Source of the DNA: Croceivirga sp.
GTDB lineage: Bacteria; Bacteroidota; Bacteroidia; Flavobacteriales; Flavobacteriaceae
Assembly: GCA_028284285.1 (NCBI GenBank)
Contig: JANQSA010000032.1
Coordinates: forward strand, 124,001 to 188,000
Direction of reading: 5' to 3'
DNA: 64,000 nucleotides
Shown in pieces: positions 37,602 through 46,605 of this stretch. Under the pieces are notes generated by a model. It was not told the origin of the DNA. It did not search any database and was given only the letters and a program-made list of their open reading frames with translations. Position 1 is the stretch's first letter. Each line of letters opens with the position of its first letter. Both the position numbers and the translations under genes were made by a program.

Positions 37602-38957
37602 TCATTCCAAATCGACAATAAACACCGTACAGTTTTGGTCGGGTTGAAATTCCGGAAGTTGTATCCCAAGTCCACCTTCTATTCTTTCATAATTCAGGTT
37701 CTCGCTTGTCTCCAGCACAGTTATTCCGGAAGGTGTTGTATTCAACTTTTTCACTACAATCCTATCGCTCAATATGGGCCAGTCGAAGACAAACAGGTAC
37801 AGTTTTTTACCTTTTTGGGTAATATATCCCCAATCTTGCTCGGCAACCGGATTGGGCTCAGCACCATAAATGCCCTCTCCATTGATGTCCATCCAAGCGC
37901 CGATTTCCTTTAAGCGTTTAATGCTGGGAAGAGGGAATGTCCCATCAGGTTTAGGTCCCACATTTAGCTGGTAATTACCGTTTCTGGAGGCATTGGCTAC
38001 CAAATTCCTCAAGAGTTCCTTTGTTGGTTTCCATCCAAAGTCTTTGAGATGATAGCCCCAAGAACGATTAAAGGTCCCTGATGTTTCCCACGGTTGTTCT
38101 ATATAGCCATCCGGGAAGGTGTTGTCCATCATGGAAAGGTAGTCAACACGCTCTTCTATACCGGGGTACTCAAAAGCGATTCGACTTCCTATCAATACTT
38201 TGTCGCTAAGGCCTCTTACATGTGCAATCAGTTCATCCACTTTTTCATAGGGTAACAATTCAGATCGCTCCCAGGTATCAAACCAAAAGAACCAGGGATC
38301 ATAGTTTTCTATAAGTTCTGCGACTTGTGGCAAACATATCGTTCTCCAATACTGGTCAAACTCTTCTGCTGTAGGTTGCGGCATCTTGGGTTCGGTGCCC
38401 AATTCCTTGGAAGGCCATGGTGGAAGGGCACCTCCTTTATGCCCCCAATCTTGCCAGTGCGAATAATAAAAGCCCAACTTTATGTCATATTTTTTGCAGG
38501 CTATTGCCAATTCGCCAAGTATGTCGCGATTGAATGGTGTGGCATCAACCACATTATATTTCGATACCTTTGTGGGCCATAGGGCAAAACCGTCGTGGTG
38601 TTTGGCCGTAATAAGAAAATACTTCATGCCCGCTTCACTGGCCATTCGAATCCATTCATCTGCATTGAATTTCTCTGGATTGAACTGTCGGGCAAACTTT
38701 CGATATTCCTCGTCCGGGATACCATTGGGCCAATTTCCCTGCATACGGATCCACTCGGCATACCAATTCCGCCCCATTACTTCTCCATTGTACACCCCGG
38801 ATGGTACGGAGTACAGTCCGAAATGGATGAACATCCCAAACCGTGCTTCTTCAAACCATTTTACCCGTGCTTTATCCTCGGCCGATTTTTGTGCATTGCC
38901 CTGCGATATGGCCATAAAGGCACAAGACAGTATAATATGAATAAATTTTTTTCCCAT
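37602..38957 (-). CDS. GH29 alpha-L-fucosidase (secreted)
   Basis: 451 residues, signal peptide ending ISQGNAQ. Motifs: WFEEARFGMFIHFGLYS, NWYAEWIRM, TAKHHDGFALWPTK (His120-His121), GFYYSHWQDWG and an insertion rich in Pro/Lys/Gly (about 173-195). The nucleophile segment is WFFWFDTWE (Asp227). The TFNRSWGYHLKDFGWK and NYQLNVGPKPDG segments follow, then a C-terminal beta-sandwich about 365-451. The loop before the nucleophile differs from the neighbouring GH29s, pointing to a different aglycone preference. A 101-bp gap separates it from the GH29 upstream. Confidence 0.93.
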   Translation of the reverse strand: MGKKFIHIILSCAFMAISQGNAQKSAEDKARVKWFEEARFGMFIHFGLYSVPSGVYNGEVMGRNWYAEWIRMQGNWPNGIPDEEYRKFARQFNPEKFNADEWIRMASEAGMKYFLITAKHHDGFALWPTKVSKYNVVDATPFNRDILGELAIACKKYDIKLGFYYSHWQDWGHKGGALPPWPSKELGTEPKMPQPTAEEFDQYWRTICLPQVAELIENYDPWFFWFDTWERSELLPYEKVDELIAHVRGLSDKVLIGSRIAFEYPGIEERVDYLSMMDNTFPDGYIEQPWETSGTFNRSWGYHLKDFGWKPTKELLRNLVANASRNGNYQLNVGPKPDGTFPLPSIKRLKEIGAWMDINGEGIYGAEPNPVAEQDWGYITQKGKKLYLFVFDWPILSDRIVVKKLNTTPSGITVLETSENLNYERIEGGLGIQLPEFQPDQNCTVFIVDLE

Positions 38958-39058
38958 AATCTATGATTTTATAAACTGATACTTTCTATACTCTAAATGA
39001 ATGTTACCATGATTTGTTTTTGGGCTAAGAAATTCTGTAAATTCGCCCTTATACCCAT

Positions 39059-40441
39059 CTAGTTTTTCAATACGATTTTGACGGTGGTAACAATATCGCC
39101 CTTCTTATGTGGGTTGACAAAGCGCAGTTGCTTCCCCCTTTTCCTGAAGGTGATGGCACTTTGGTCGTCAAAGCGTTCCATTTTTTTGATTTTTAAAGGA
39201 GTTTCCAAGGCGATGGATTCCAGATCAGCATCAAGAATATGCAGGTATACCACCCTGTCCTTTTGTGTGGTGACATAGGCATCTTCTTTTATCAATGGCC
39301 CTCCACGGGTACCGTAAATGGTTACCCCGTATATATCCATCCATTGGCCCAACTCTTGGAGTACCTTAATGTGTTCATCCTGTATTCTGCCATTGGGCAT
39401 AGGGCCCACATTGAGCAAAAAGTTGGAATTTCTACCGGCCGCGTTGACCACATATCTGACCAGGGTCTCAAGCGATTTGTGGTTGTCGTCAATAAGGTTA
39501 AAGCCCCAAGAACCGTTGATGGTCTCACAGGTTTCCAATGGCAGTTCTCCAATATCCTCGGCCGCGGTGCCGAAGCCCGTGGTGTTCTTTCCCGGTAGGT
39601 CCTTTTCGAACATTTGGAAATCCTCGCCAGCATAAGGGGCTTCGTGATGGTTGTTGCCAATCAATAGGTGTGATTTGATATCATGAATCAATTTGTAGGT
39701 CCGCTCCAATTTCCAATCGGTATTGTTGTTGTCGATGCGATAATCAACCCTTTTTAGCCACGTCTCTCTATCTGGGACCTGATCCCAAAAGCCATCGAAC
39801 CAGAATCCAGCAATGTCATAATTTGTAGCCAATTCCTTAACTTGGGCATCTTGATATTGTAGGTATTTTTCCCAATTTCCTGATTCAGGACGTTCCGTAT
39901 ACCGACCCGTCCATCCCCTCGGAAAATAATCGGGGTGGTGCCAGTCCAACTGAGAATAATAAGCAAACAATTTGATGCCCTGTTCCTTACATTCCTGTTC
40001 CAACTCACGGAAGATACCCCTTCCCAAAGGGGAACCGTCCACAATATTATAATCGGACACTTGGGAATCGTACATGGCAAACCCATCATGGTGTTTGGTG
40101 GTAATGGTGATGTACTTCATGCCCGCGGCCTTAGCCAAAGCAACCCAGGCCTTGGCATCGAACTCCGTAGGGTTAAAAAGTTTGGGCAGTTTTTCATAGG
40201 CATCCACGGAAATTTTCTTGTTCTGCATGATCCATTCAGCAATGCCCTCTTCTCCGCCACCCCCTATGATACTGTACAAGCCCCAATGGATGAACATACC
40301 TATTTTGGCATCTTGGAACCACTCCCGTGCCACTAGGTTTTCCGCTGTGGGGGTATACGAATCTTGTGCACGGCCTGAAAAAGGGCTTATCAGGGCGATT
40401 GCAATGCACCATACTACCGACGACAATTTTGTGGTATTCAT
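39059..40441 (-). CDS. GH29 alpha-L-fucosidase (secreted)
   Basis: 460 residues, signal peptide ending FSGRAQ. Motifs: WFQDAKIGMFIHWGLYS with a GGGGEEG loop, TTKHHDGFAMYDS (His117-His118), AYYSQLDWHHPDYFPRG, and nucleophile segment GFWFDGFWD (Asp216). The block NNNTDWKLERTYKLIHDIKS, then LIGNNHHEAPY and FQMFEKDLPG, closely parallels the GH29 at 51850-53277 (GNNRFSVPQFGEDYQVFERSLPG), so these two form a subgroup and probably share linkage type. C-terminal beta-sandwich follows. Twelve bp separate it from the GH29 upstream in the operon. Confidence 0.93.
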   Translation of the reverse strand: MNTTKLSSVVWCIAIALISPFSGRAQDSYTPTAENLVAREWFQDAKIGMFIHWGLYSIIGGGGEEGIAEWIMQNKKISVDAYEKLPKLFNPTEFDAKAWVALAKAAGMKYITITTKHHDGFAMYDSQVSDYNIVDGSPLGRGIFRELEQECKEQGIKLFAYYSQLDWHHPDYFPRGWTGRYTERPESGNWEKYLQYQDAQVKELATNYDIAGFWFDGFWDQVPDRETWLKRVDYRIDNNNTDWKLERTYKLIHDIKSHLLIGNNHHEAPYAGEDFQMFEKDLPGKNTTGFGTAAEDIGELPLETCETINGSWGFNLIDDNHKSLETLVRYVVNAAGRNSNFLLNVGPMPNGRIQDEHIKVLQELGQWMDIYGVTIYGTRGGPLIKEDAYVTTQKDRVVYLHILDADLESIALETPLKIKKMERFDDQSAITFRKRGKQLRFVNPHKKGDIVTTVKIVLKN

Positions 40442-40452
40442 CAGTGTTCGAT

Positions 40453-41838
40453 TTAGTTGAGTATCAATTCGATGACCGGTATTTTGACATCGGGTTTGAT
40501 CACGGGCAACGATAGGTTGATGTCATTGTGCCCCATTTTGAAATCAAAAGCATGGCCATAGGGTTTGCTTGTGCGTATTTCGGAACCGTCGTGCAGAAAT
40601 TGGGCGTACTTGAGTTTTCCTTTTAGTCCCCCAATGACAAAGTTCTGCAAGGGGTAGTCCAACAGGTGCACATATAGTCTATTGGTCTTTTCATTGTAGG
40701 TGAGCAACGTATTGGGTGGCGCCTCAAATTCTTCTGGTGCCTGGGTGCAGCCATAGATGGCACGACCGTTGAACTTCATCCACAGGCCCATATTGTCCAA
40801 GCTGTTCTGCGCCCTTTGGTCAAAGGCGCCCCTCGCGGTGGGTCCCACATTAAGTAATAGGTTGCCCCCTTTGCTCACGGTTTCAATGAGTAGTACCAAC
40901 AGTTGCTTGGTGTTCTTCCAGGTATTCTCATCCCGGTAGTAGCCCCAAGATCCACTAAAGGTCTGACAGGTTTCCCAGGGTACCTTTTTGCCATCAATGG
41001 TAGGCCATTCGGGAACTTTGAACTGTTCCGGGGTTACAAAATCGCCGCCGCCGTTAACACCCTTAAGATCTGCGCGGTTGTTGACGATGATCCCGGGTTG
41101 TAGCTGGCGTACCATTTTCAGCAGTTCTACCGAGCCCCATTCTTTCCAGCCTTTGCCGTGCTTTCCAGGATACGAAAAATCTAGCCAAAGCATGTCTACC
41201 TTACCATAGTTGGTTAATAGCTCACGCACCTGGTTGTGCATGTATTCGCGATACTTGGTCATGTCCCTATCCTTGTTGAGTTTGGCATAGTTTTTATCAT
41301 TATCCTGACGTAGGGGATGGATACGGTCAATGGTAAAATGCGGATGGTGCCAATCGATCAAGGAATAGTAAAACCCGATCTTCATACCTTCTGCCCTAAA
41401 GGCATCGACCCATTCCTTTAACAAATCCCTACCAATGGGTGTATTGGTGGCCTTATAGTCCGTGAATTTAGAATCGAACAGGGTAAAACCCTCATGGTGT
41501 TTTGTGGTGATCACGGCATATTTCATGCCGGCGGCCTTGGCCATTTTGGCCCATTCCCTTGGGTTATACAGATCGGGGTTGAATTGCTCAAAATACTTTT
41601 GATACTCCTCATTAGTAGTCTTTTCACGGTGTTTTACCCACTCATGACGGGCAGGTAACGCATACAGTCCCCAATGGATAAACAGGCCAAAGCGGTCGTG
41701 GGTCCACCATGCCATGCGTTCTTTTTTCTGGGCTTCAGTTTCGTCCCAAATTTTCTCTTGAGCTGTTCCCTGGCCCGTGGCCAGTAACATTACTAAAGCT
41801 ATAGCTACTTTTGTTCTCATGTTCTTTGTTGTCATCAT
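40453..41838 (-). CDS. GH29 alpha-L-fucosidase (secreted)
   Basis: 461 residues; two adjacent ATGs (41838 and 41835) and a third at codon 7 are possible starts, all giving a signal peptide ending QGTAQ. Motifs: WWTHDRFGLFIHWGLYA, TTKHHEGFTLFDS (His114-His115), GFYYSLIDWHHPHF. The nucleophile segment MLWLDFSYPGKHGKGW (Asp220) has WLDFSYP instead of WFDG, a variant it shares in part with the fused GH29 at 55909 (LLWSDYS). Then CQTFSGSWGYYRD and GGNLLLNVGPTARG, and a C-terminal beta-sandwich. The start lies directly against the stop of the upstream lipoprotein gene (41839). Confidence 0.93.
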   Translation of the reverse strand: MMTTKNMRTKVAIALVMLLATGQGTAQEKIWDETEAQKKERMAWWTHDRFGLFIHWGLYALPARHEWVKHREKTTNEEYQKYFEQFNPDLYNPREWAKMAKAAGMKYAVITTKHHEGFTLFDSKFTDYKATNTPIGRDLLKEWVDAFRAEGMKIGFYYSLIDWHHPHFTIDRIHPLRQDNDKNYAKLNKDRDMTKYREYMHNQVRELLTNYGKVDMLWLDFSYPGKHGKGWKEWGSVELLKMVRQLQPGIIVNNRADLKGVNGGGDFVTPEQFKVPEWPTIDGKKVPWETCQTFSGSWGYYRDENTWKNTKQLLVLLIETVSKGGNLLLNVGPTARGAFDQRAQNSLDNMGLWMKFNGRAIYGCTQAPEEFEAPPNTLLTYNEKTNRLYVHLLDYPLQNFVIGGLKGKLKYAQFLHDGSEIRTSKPYGHAFDFKMGHNDINLSLPVIKPDVKIPVIELILN

Positions 41839-43116
41839 TTAGTTGAATGATGGAATGGCTTTGGCATCAATACCGAAAACTTGTTCTATAATGCCTTCCA
41901 GTACTTTGGCCGATCCCTCCAAATGAAATGTCATCTGAACGTGGGTGCCGCTTTCGCCGGGGGCAAGCGCCAGGGCTGGCGAAGAAGTTTCCAGTTCATA
42001 AAAGGGACCCAAGGGCTTGGCACCTGGCTCCGGGGCACCATCATTGTAGGAGTTAACCGTATCGCCCCCATAGGGTTCGTCCTGAATTTCCCAGGTGGAA
42101 TTTACATAATCGGATACCCCATCGGGCTTATTGTATTTAACCAGGGTGAGCACTCCATTTTTGGCATCGTAGGCGCCCAATACATCCTTCGCCCGGCTGG
42201 GCAACAGGCCAATTTTGCTTCGGTATTGGCCATCACCGCTAAAGTAGACCATGTTTTGGGTGGTAATTAATCGACTCTCCGGGATTTGTCCAAAAGATTC
42301 ATAAATGTTCACCACTTTGCCTGAACCGCCATCCGCATCCGTATGATAAGGAATCATCACTGTTGTGGTTGGCGACGGGGTAAACATACCCAGTAACCAT
42401 ATGGACAGTAGGCCGGTTTCCTTTCTCCAGGCACTTCCACCCGTATTGGTCACTGTATTGTTGGTTTCATAGCCCACCGCCTGGGCTCCATCCAAATTGG
42501 AAAGCCCCAATTGCTGCATGATGTCCTTGTTTTCAAGGATTTTTATCTTGCGCTCTATATCCAAAGTAAAGGTGAATCCGGAGTAATTGGTCAACTCAGT
42601 ACTTTTGGTAAATGTGGCTTTGGTTGAAGAGGAATCTTTTACCGCATAGGGTTCCAGGTCAATTACCTTTGGGGTAAACCAATTGTCCAGCGTAAATTCC
42701 TTTCCGTTTTCGAAAAAGATGGAGTACTGTCCGCCTTCTGGCCCTAACCAAAAGCGTTCCTCACCTCCATATACGTTGATGTGTTCCGAGATTTCACCAG
42801 CTTCAAAAAAGGGCTTGTTTAACCAACCATAACTGGATCCGGTGCTACCGGCGGTACTGGTCATCACCCGGCCCTGTAGCGCTGGGGAAAGTGCTATTCT
42901 TCCCGTGTTATCATGGGTGGTCAATTCAATAATTTCAGTATGCCCGCGTAAAAAAATGACATCCTTTTCATAGTCTGTGATTTTTGAGGTTGGTTGGTCC
43001 ATCTCTTTTTCATTTTGATTCTTTGGTTTGGGTTGACAGGCCATCAGCGCCAATGCCATACCCAATAGGAAACTGCCCTTTTTTACGGTTTTAGAATGCA
43101 ACATCATCTTTGCCAT
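41839..43116 (-). CDS. Lipoprotein with galactose-mutarotase-like fold (DUF6786-type)
   Basis: I take ATG 43116 (about 425 residues); 43107, 43104 and 43152 are alternatives. All give lipobox LALMAC. The body is beta-rich: FLRGHTEIIELTTHDNTGRIALSP, GRVMTSTAGSTGSSYGWLN, and GGEERFWLGPEGGQYSIFFENG, then LLSIWLLGMFTPSP and a late LALAPGESGTHVQMTFHLEG. The pattern recalls supersandwich (mutarotase/GH-accessory) domains; I believe it corresponds to DUF6786, but no catalytic function is established to me. It sits between GH172 and a row of GH29 genes, so it may bind or epimerise a released sugar. Treat function as unknown. Confidence 0.7.
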   Translation of the reverse strand: MAKMMLHSKTVKKGSFLLGMALALMACQPKPKNQNEKEMDQPTSKITDYEKDVIFLRGHTEIIELTTHDNTGRIALSPALQGRVMTSTAGSTGSSYGWLNKPFFEAGEISEHINVYGGEERFWLGPEGGQYSIFFENGKEFTLDNWFTPKVIDLEPYAVKDSSSTKATFTKSTELTNYSGFTFTLDIERKIKILENKDIMQQLGLSNLDGAQAVGYETNNTVTNTGGSAWRKETGLLSIWLLGMFTPSPTTTVMIPYHTDADGGSGKVVNIYESFGQIPESRLITTQNMVYFSGDGQYRSKIGLLPSRAKDVLGAYDAKNGVLTLVKYNKPDGVSDYVNSTWEIQDEPYGGDTVNSYNDGAPEPGAKPLGPFYELETSSPALALAPGESGTHVQMTFHLEGSAKVLEGIIEQVFGIDAKAIPSFN

Positions 43117-43311
43117 GTAGTTTGCCCCAACAGAAAGATGAAAATACAGCATATCCCATGTTGAGCCTGTTCAAAATTTAGCCTATTCCTGTATCTTTTT
43201 TGCCTAAAATTGCTTTATCACTTGAAAATTGATTGAAAAATGAAACCATTGGGGCCTCGGCCTATATAGTATTCTTTTTTCCTTTTCCAAAACTCAGGAC
43301 ATCCCCACCAC

Positions 43312-44913
43312 TTATTTTTGGTACCAAAAGGTGGCCCATTTGATATCTACTGTACGGGTGGTCCAACCCCATTTTTCCATCTGGAAATCCAGTGATTTGC
43401 TGAATGGGATGCCGTCCAATAATCGTACCCTTGAATTTACAGTTACCCCCGGACCTTTGAGTGTATTCGCATCGCCGATGGGCTGCGAAATAAAAACGTG
43501 GTTGTACAGTTCAGGGTGTCCCCAGGCATAACCGTAATAATCTTCGGTTCCCGTACCAAAATGGTTGGGGAAATCGCTGCCATCAATATATATTTTTTCA
43601 TCACCTTCACCCCACCATACCCCAAACGGCTTGAATATCTGATAGGTGTCGCCTACATATACCCCCTGACCCTGGTCTATTTTCAGAAATTCCAGATCTA
43701 CACCCTTTTTGGCCTCCACTGGAAAATCGGGTCGTTCCTGATGAACGGTGTGGAAATACATGGAACTATTGGCCCATTGGTAGGGAACGTTTGAAATGCT
43801 ATAATTGACTTTTATGGGTTGTTGCGAGCGGTTTACCAGGCTAATCACTGCTTCCTCTTTAAAGGGCATTAGCCAATAGGAACCCATGTTGCCCATATTG
43901 TCCGTTTTTCGGTAATAGTCCTTGACGATCACTTTTTGATCGCCCGACCCAAAGAAAAGGCCCAACGGGCATACCACAGTTTCTTGACCGTCAAAACTGA
44001 TTTTAAGCAAAGTCTCTTCCAAGACGAGATCTACATCCTCTGCATCCAAATTCAAACTGATGTTGTTGATGGCCTTTGCCCCTTTTATGGTCAGGGTTTC
44101 GGTGGCTTTAGGATGGATGACCATACCCATCCAATCGCTTTGGGTGGTTTCTCCTTTTATGGGCATGTCGGCGATCGTACTGTTTTGGAATGCGTTGAAT
44201 TTCTCATTGACTTCCTTTAAGGTCTGGGCGTACTTTTTTGGAGTTTCCCTACTAAAGCTTTCCACCTTTACATTGTCTTGGTACAGGCGGTAGTTGATGT
44301 TCCAAAACACACCTTCAAAAGCCCCTTTCTTTTCCTTGGGCCCTTCATAGGTGATTTTTATGCTCTGCTTAAAGGGAATGGGCGCATAAAGGTTATGCCC
44401 CGGTTTGGCCCCTTTGTTGATGGGCAAATCGTCTTGATCTACCGATCGAAAGGAAAGGGGATAGCCAATTTCGGCATTCTGGCCAATCAAGACACCCACA
44501 TGGTCGGCCTCCCAAAAGGGCACCTCTTTTCCGTCAATAAAGAAGCGTAGGGCATGCTTGGCGTTGAGATCTCCCGTCATCCAAATCCGGGTAATGGCTC
44601 CGGGCCCCTTTACATCCATCATCACTTGCACATCTTTATTTTTATAGGTTTCATGCGCATAAAAATTGCTCCAATCCTTATTGGCGAACATATCCCCATC
44701 ATCAGCCCGTTTGTCATAGCTGCTTACTTGGTGCAGGGTCCACAGGCCTTCAGGGTGTTTGGTCAGGACTTCACGGTCCAACATTTCCTCCAAGAGCGAC
44801 TGGAACGTAACCTTTACCGTACTTTTCTGGGCTGTTAATAATGTAGTACCCAAAACCCAAAGGGTAGAAAAGATGAAAACTGATTTCAAAAGCATACTCC
44901 TTCTCATGGCCAT
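43312..44913 (-). CDS. DUF2961 / GH172-family glycosidase (secreted)
   Basis: 533 residues with signal peptide ending TTLLTAQ. Two jelly-roll beta-sandwiches. The family hallmark WWGEGDEKIYIDG...GTGTEDYYGYAWG is complete, with two glutamates (in GEGD and GTED) 21 residues apart, the same spacing as the catalytic Glu270 and Glu291 of the founding GH172 enzyme. GH172 members known so far cut furanose linkages (difructose dianhydride, and exo-D-arabinofuranose). Three copies are in this window, this one being the longest. It lies directly downstream (5 bp) of a ribulokinase, which is significant because D-arabinose would be processed by an isomerase/ribulokinase pair. Confidence 0.9.
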   Translation of the reverse strand: MAMRRSMLLKSVFIFSTLWVLGTTLLTAQKSTVKVTFQSLLEEMLDREVLTKHPEGLWTLHQVSSYDKRADDGDMFANKDWSNFYAHETYKNKDVQVMMDVKGPGAITRIWMTGDLNAKHALRFFIDGKEVPFWEADHVGVLIGQNAEIGYPLSFRSVDQDDLPINKGAKPGHNLYAPIPFKQSIKITYEGPKEKKGAFEGVFWNINYRLYQDNVKVESFSRETPKKYAQTLKEVNEKFNAFQNSTIADMPIKGETTQSDWMGMVIHPKATETLTIKGAKAINNISLNLDAEDVDLVLEETLLKISFDGQETVVCPLGLFFGSGDQKVIVKDYYRKTDNMGNMGSYWLMPFKEEAVISLVNRSQQPIKVNYSISNVPYQWANSSMYFHTVHQERPDFPVEAKKGVDLEFLKIDQGQGVYVGDTYQIFKPFGVWWGEGDEKIYIDGSDFPNHFGTGTEDYYGYAWGHPELYNHVFISQPIGDANTLKGPGVTVNSRVRLLDGIPFSKSLDFQMEKWGWTTRTVDIKWATFWYQK

Positions 44914-44918
44914 CTTTT

Positions 44919-46601
44919 TTAGTCTATTTTAATCTTTGTTGGATGCAGTTTTAATTGAATCAGCTTCTTCATCACTGCATATAGGTTGGCTTCCACATTT
45001 TGCCCAAAGGCATCGTGAAGTGCACTATACAAGGCAAACAATTGCTGATAGACTTCATGTGCTTCGGCATCGGGAACGTAGTTTTTGTTGGAGGACACGG
45101 CCAGCCGGTCTTGGACCATCCCTATGTTCTCAAAGCCTTCACTACTTTTTTTAGCGGCCATGGCCCCCATGATAGCAGCCCCCACAGCCACGGTTTCCGG
45201 ATTTTCGACCAATTTCACTGTACGGCCCAATACATCGGCATACAGTTGCATGAACAGTTCATTCTTATGCCCGATGCCCCCGGTGGCGATAACTTCCTTG
45301 ATGGCCACCCCCTGTTCTTCCACCCGTTTGATAATTTTCAAGGCACCAAAGGCGGTTGCTTCAATTAGCGCACGATAAATTTCATAATCTTTGGTGGCTA
45401 GGGTCTGCCCAAGAATGAGTCCGCTGAGCTGTTGGTCGCCAAGGATGTTGCGGTTGCCATTGTTCCAATCCAGAGCCAGGAGTCCGCTTTCGCCCGCTTT
45501 GAGGGCAGCGGCTTTTTTGGTGAGCACCACATGGTGGTCGGCTTCTTCACCCAGCACCTGTTGCACCCACCAGTCCAAAAGGTCGCCCACAGCGGCCTGT
45601 CCGGCCTCGATGCCAATATGTTGTGGTAGCACGGAACCTTCCACAATACCGGCCACACCAGGAAAATCCTCAGGAGCCTCTTCCATGGGAAAGGCCATGA
45701 TGTCGCAGGTAGAGGTGCCGATAATCTTTACAAATTTTCCTTGGCCCACTCCGGCCCCAATGGCACCCACGTGGGCGTCCAAGGCCCCTACGGCAATGGG
45801 AATGCCCTCTGGAATGCCCAAACGTTCGGCCCATTCGACAGACAATGTTCCAATGATTTCCTCAAAGGTATATGCCGTATCATATAACCTATCTCTAAGA
45901 TCGGCCAATTTGGAATCCAAGGAACCAAGAAATTCCTTATCCGGAAGTCCGCCCCAGGTTTTGGCATACATGGCCTTATGTCCGGCAGCGCAAACATTGC
46001 GTTTTACTTGTGCCACATCGGTAATACCCGCCAAGGTGGCCGGTATAAAATCGGATTGTTCCAACCAACTATCCGCAGCATGGAAGACCACTGGGTCTAC
46101 GTTTAGACAATGCCAAACTTTGGACCAAAACCACTCCGAAGAATAACTGCCTCCACATTTTCTTAAATATTCCGGTCGTATTTCAGCAGCCTTTTGGGTA
46201 ATAGCCAAGGCCTCGTTCACTGCGGTATGGTCTTTCCAGAGCCAGGCATAGGCGTTGAGGTTGTCCTTGAACTCCGGTAAGGCTTCTAGAGGCCTAAGGT
46301 CTTGTTTTACAGGGATGGGGGTGGAACCAGTTGAGTCTACCCCAATACCGATGATTTTGGCAACATCCAGCTTTTTTTCCACAAACTGGGCCACCGCCAT
46401 TTTGGTAGCCCTTTCCAGGGCATTCATATAGGCTGTTGGCGATTGGCGGGCCAACAGGGGTTGTTTGGCATCGGTAAAAATACCGTTATCCCCTCCTTCA
46501 TAGGCAGATGAGCCGCTGGCCATCATTTCACCCGTCAGTAGGTTCAGCAAAACCGCTCTTGCGGCACTGGTTCCAAAATCGAGCCCTAATGAAAACGCCA
46601 T
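44919..46601 (-). CDS. araB: FGGY-family ribulokinase (AraB-like)
   Basis: 560 residues with ribulokinase signatures: SLGLDFGTSAARAVLL, GIGVDSTGSTPIPV, AYAWLWKDHTAVNEA, GGSYSSEWFWSKVWH, GALDAHVGAIGAGV, KIIGTSTCDIM, DWNNGNRN and the ATP region VIATGGIGHKNELFMQ. It phosphorylates L- or D-ribulose at C5 in known members; AraB also accepts ribitol and other pentitols/ketoses. The gene follows an L-fucose/arabinose-type isomerase by 4 bp, so the pair converts an aldose through a ketose to a ketose-5-phosphate. No ribulose-5-phosphate epimerase is visible. Assignment of AraB family is firm; the substrate in this setting is inferred. Confidence 0.9.
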   Translation of the reverse strand: MAFSLGLDFGTSAARAVLLNLLTGEMMASGSSAYEGGDNGIFTDAKQPLLARQSPTAYMNALERATKMAVAQFVEKKLDVAKIIGIGVDSTGSTPIPVKQDLRPLEALPEFKDNLNAYAWLWKDHTAVNEALAITQKAAEIRPEYLRKCGGSYSSEWFWSKVWHCLNVDPVVFHAADSWLEQSDFIPATLAGITDVAQVKRNVCAAGHKAMYAKTWGGLPDKEFLGSLDSKLADLRDRLYDTAYTFEEIIGTLSVEWAERLGIPEGIPIAVGALDAHVGAIGAGVGQGKFVKIIGTSTCDIMAFPMEEAPEDFPGVAGIVEGSVLPQHIGIEAGQAAVGDLLDWWVQQVLGEEADHHVVLTKKAAALKAGESGLLALDWNNGNRNILGDQQLSGLILGQTLATKDYEIYRALIEATAFGALKIIKRVEEQGVAIKEVIATGGIGHKNELFMQLYADVLGRTVKLVENPETVAVGAAIMGAMAAKKSSEGFENIGMVQDRLAVSSNKNYVPDAEAHEVYQQLFALYSALHDAFGQNVEANLYAVMKKLIQLKLHPTKIKID

Positions 46602-46605
46602 AGGA

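Noticed and set aside
45391-46146. 251-residue plus-strand ORF antisense to the ribulokinase
   Set aside because: Long only because the kinase gene is GC-rich in its third positions; no recognisable domain.
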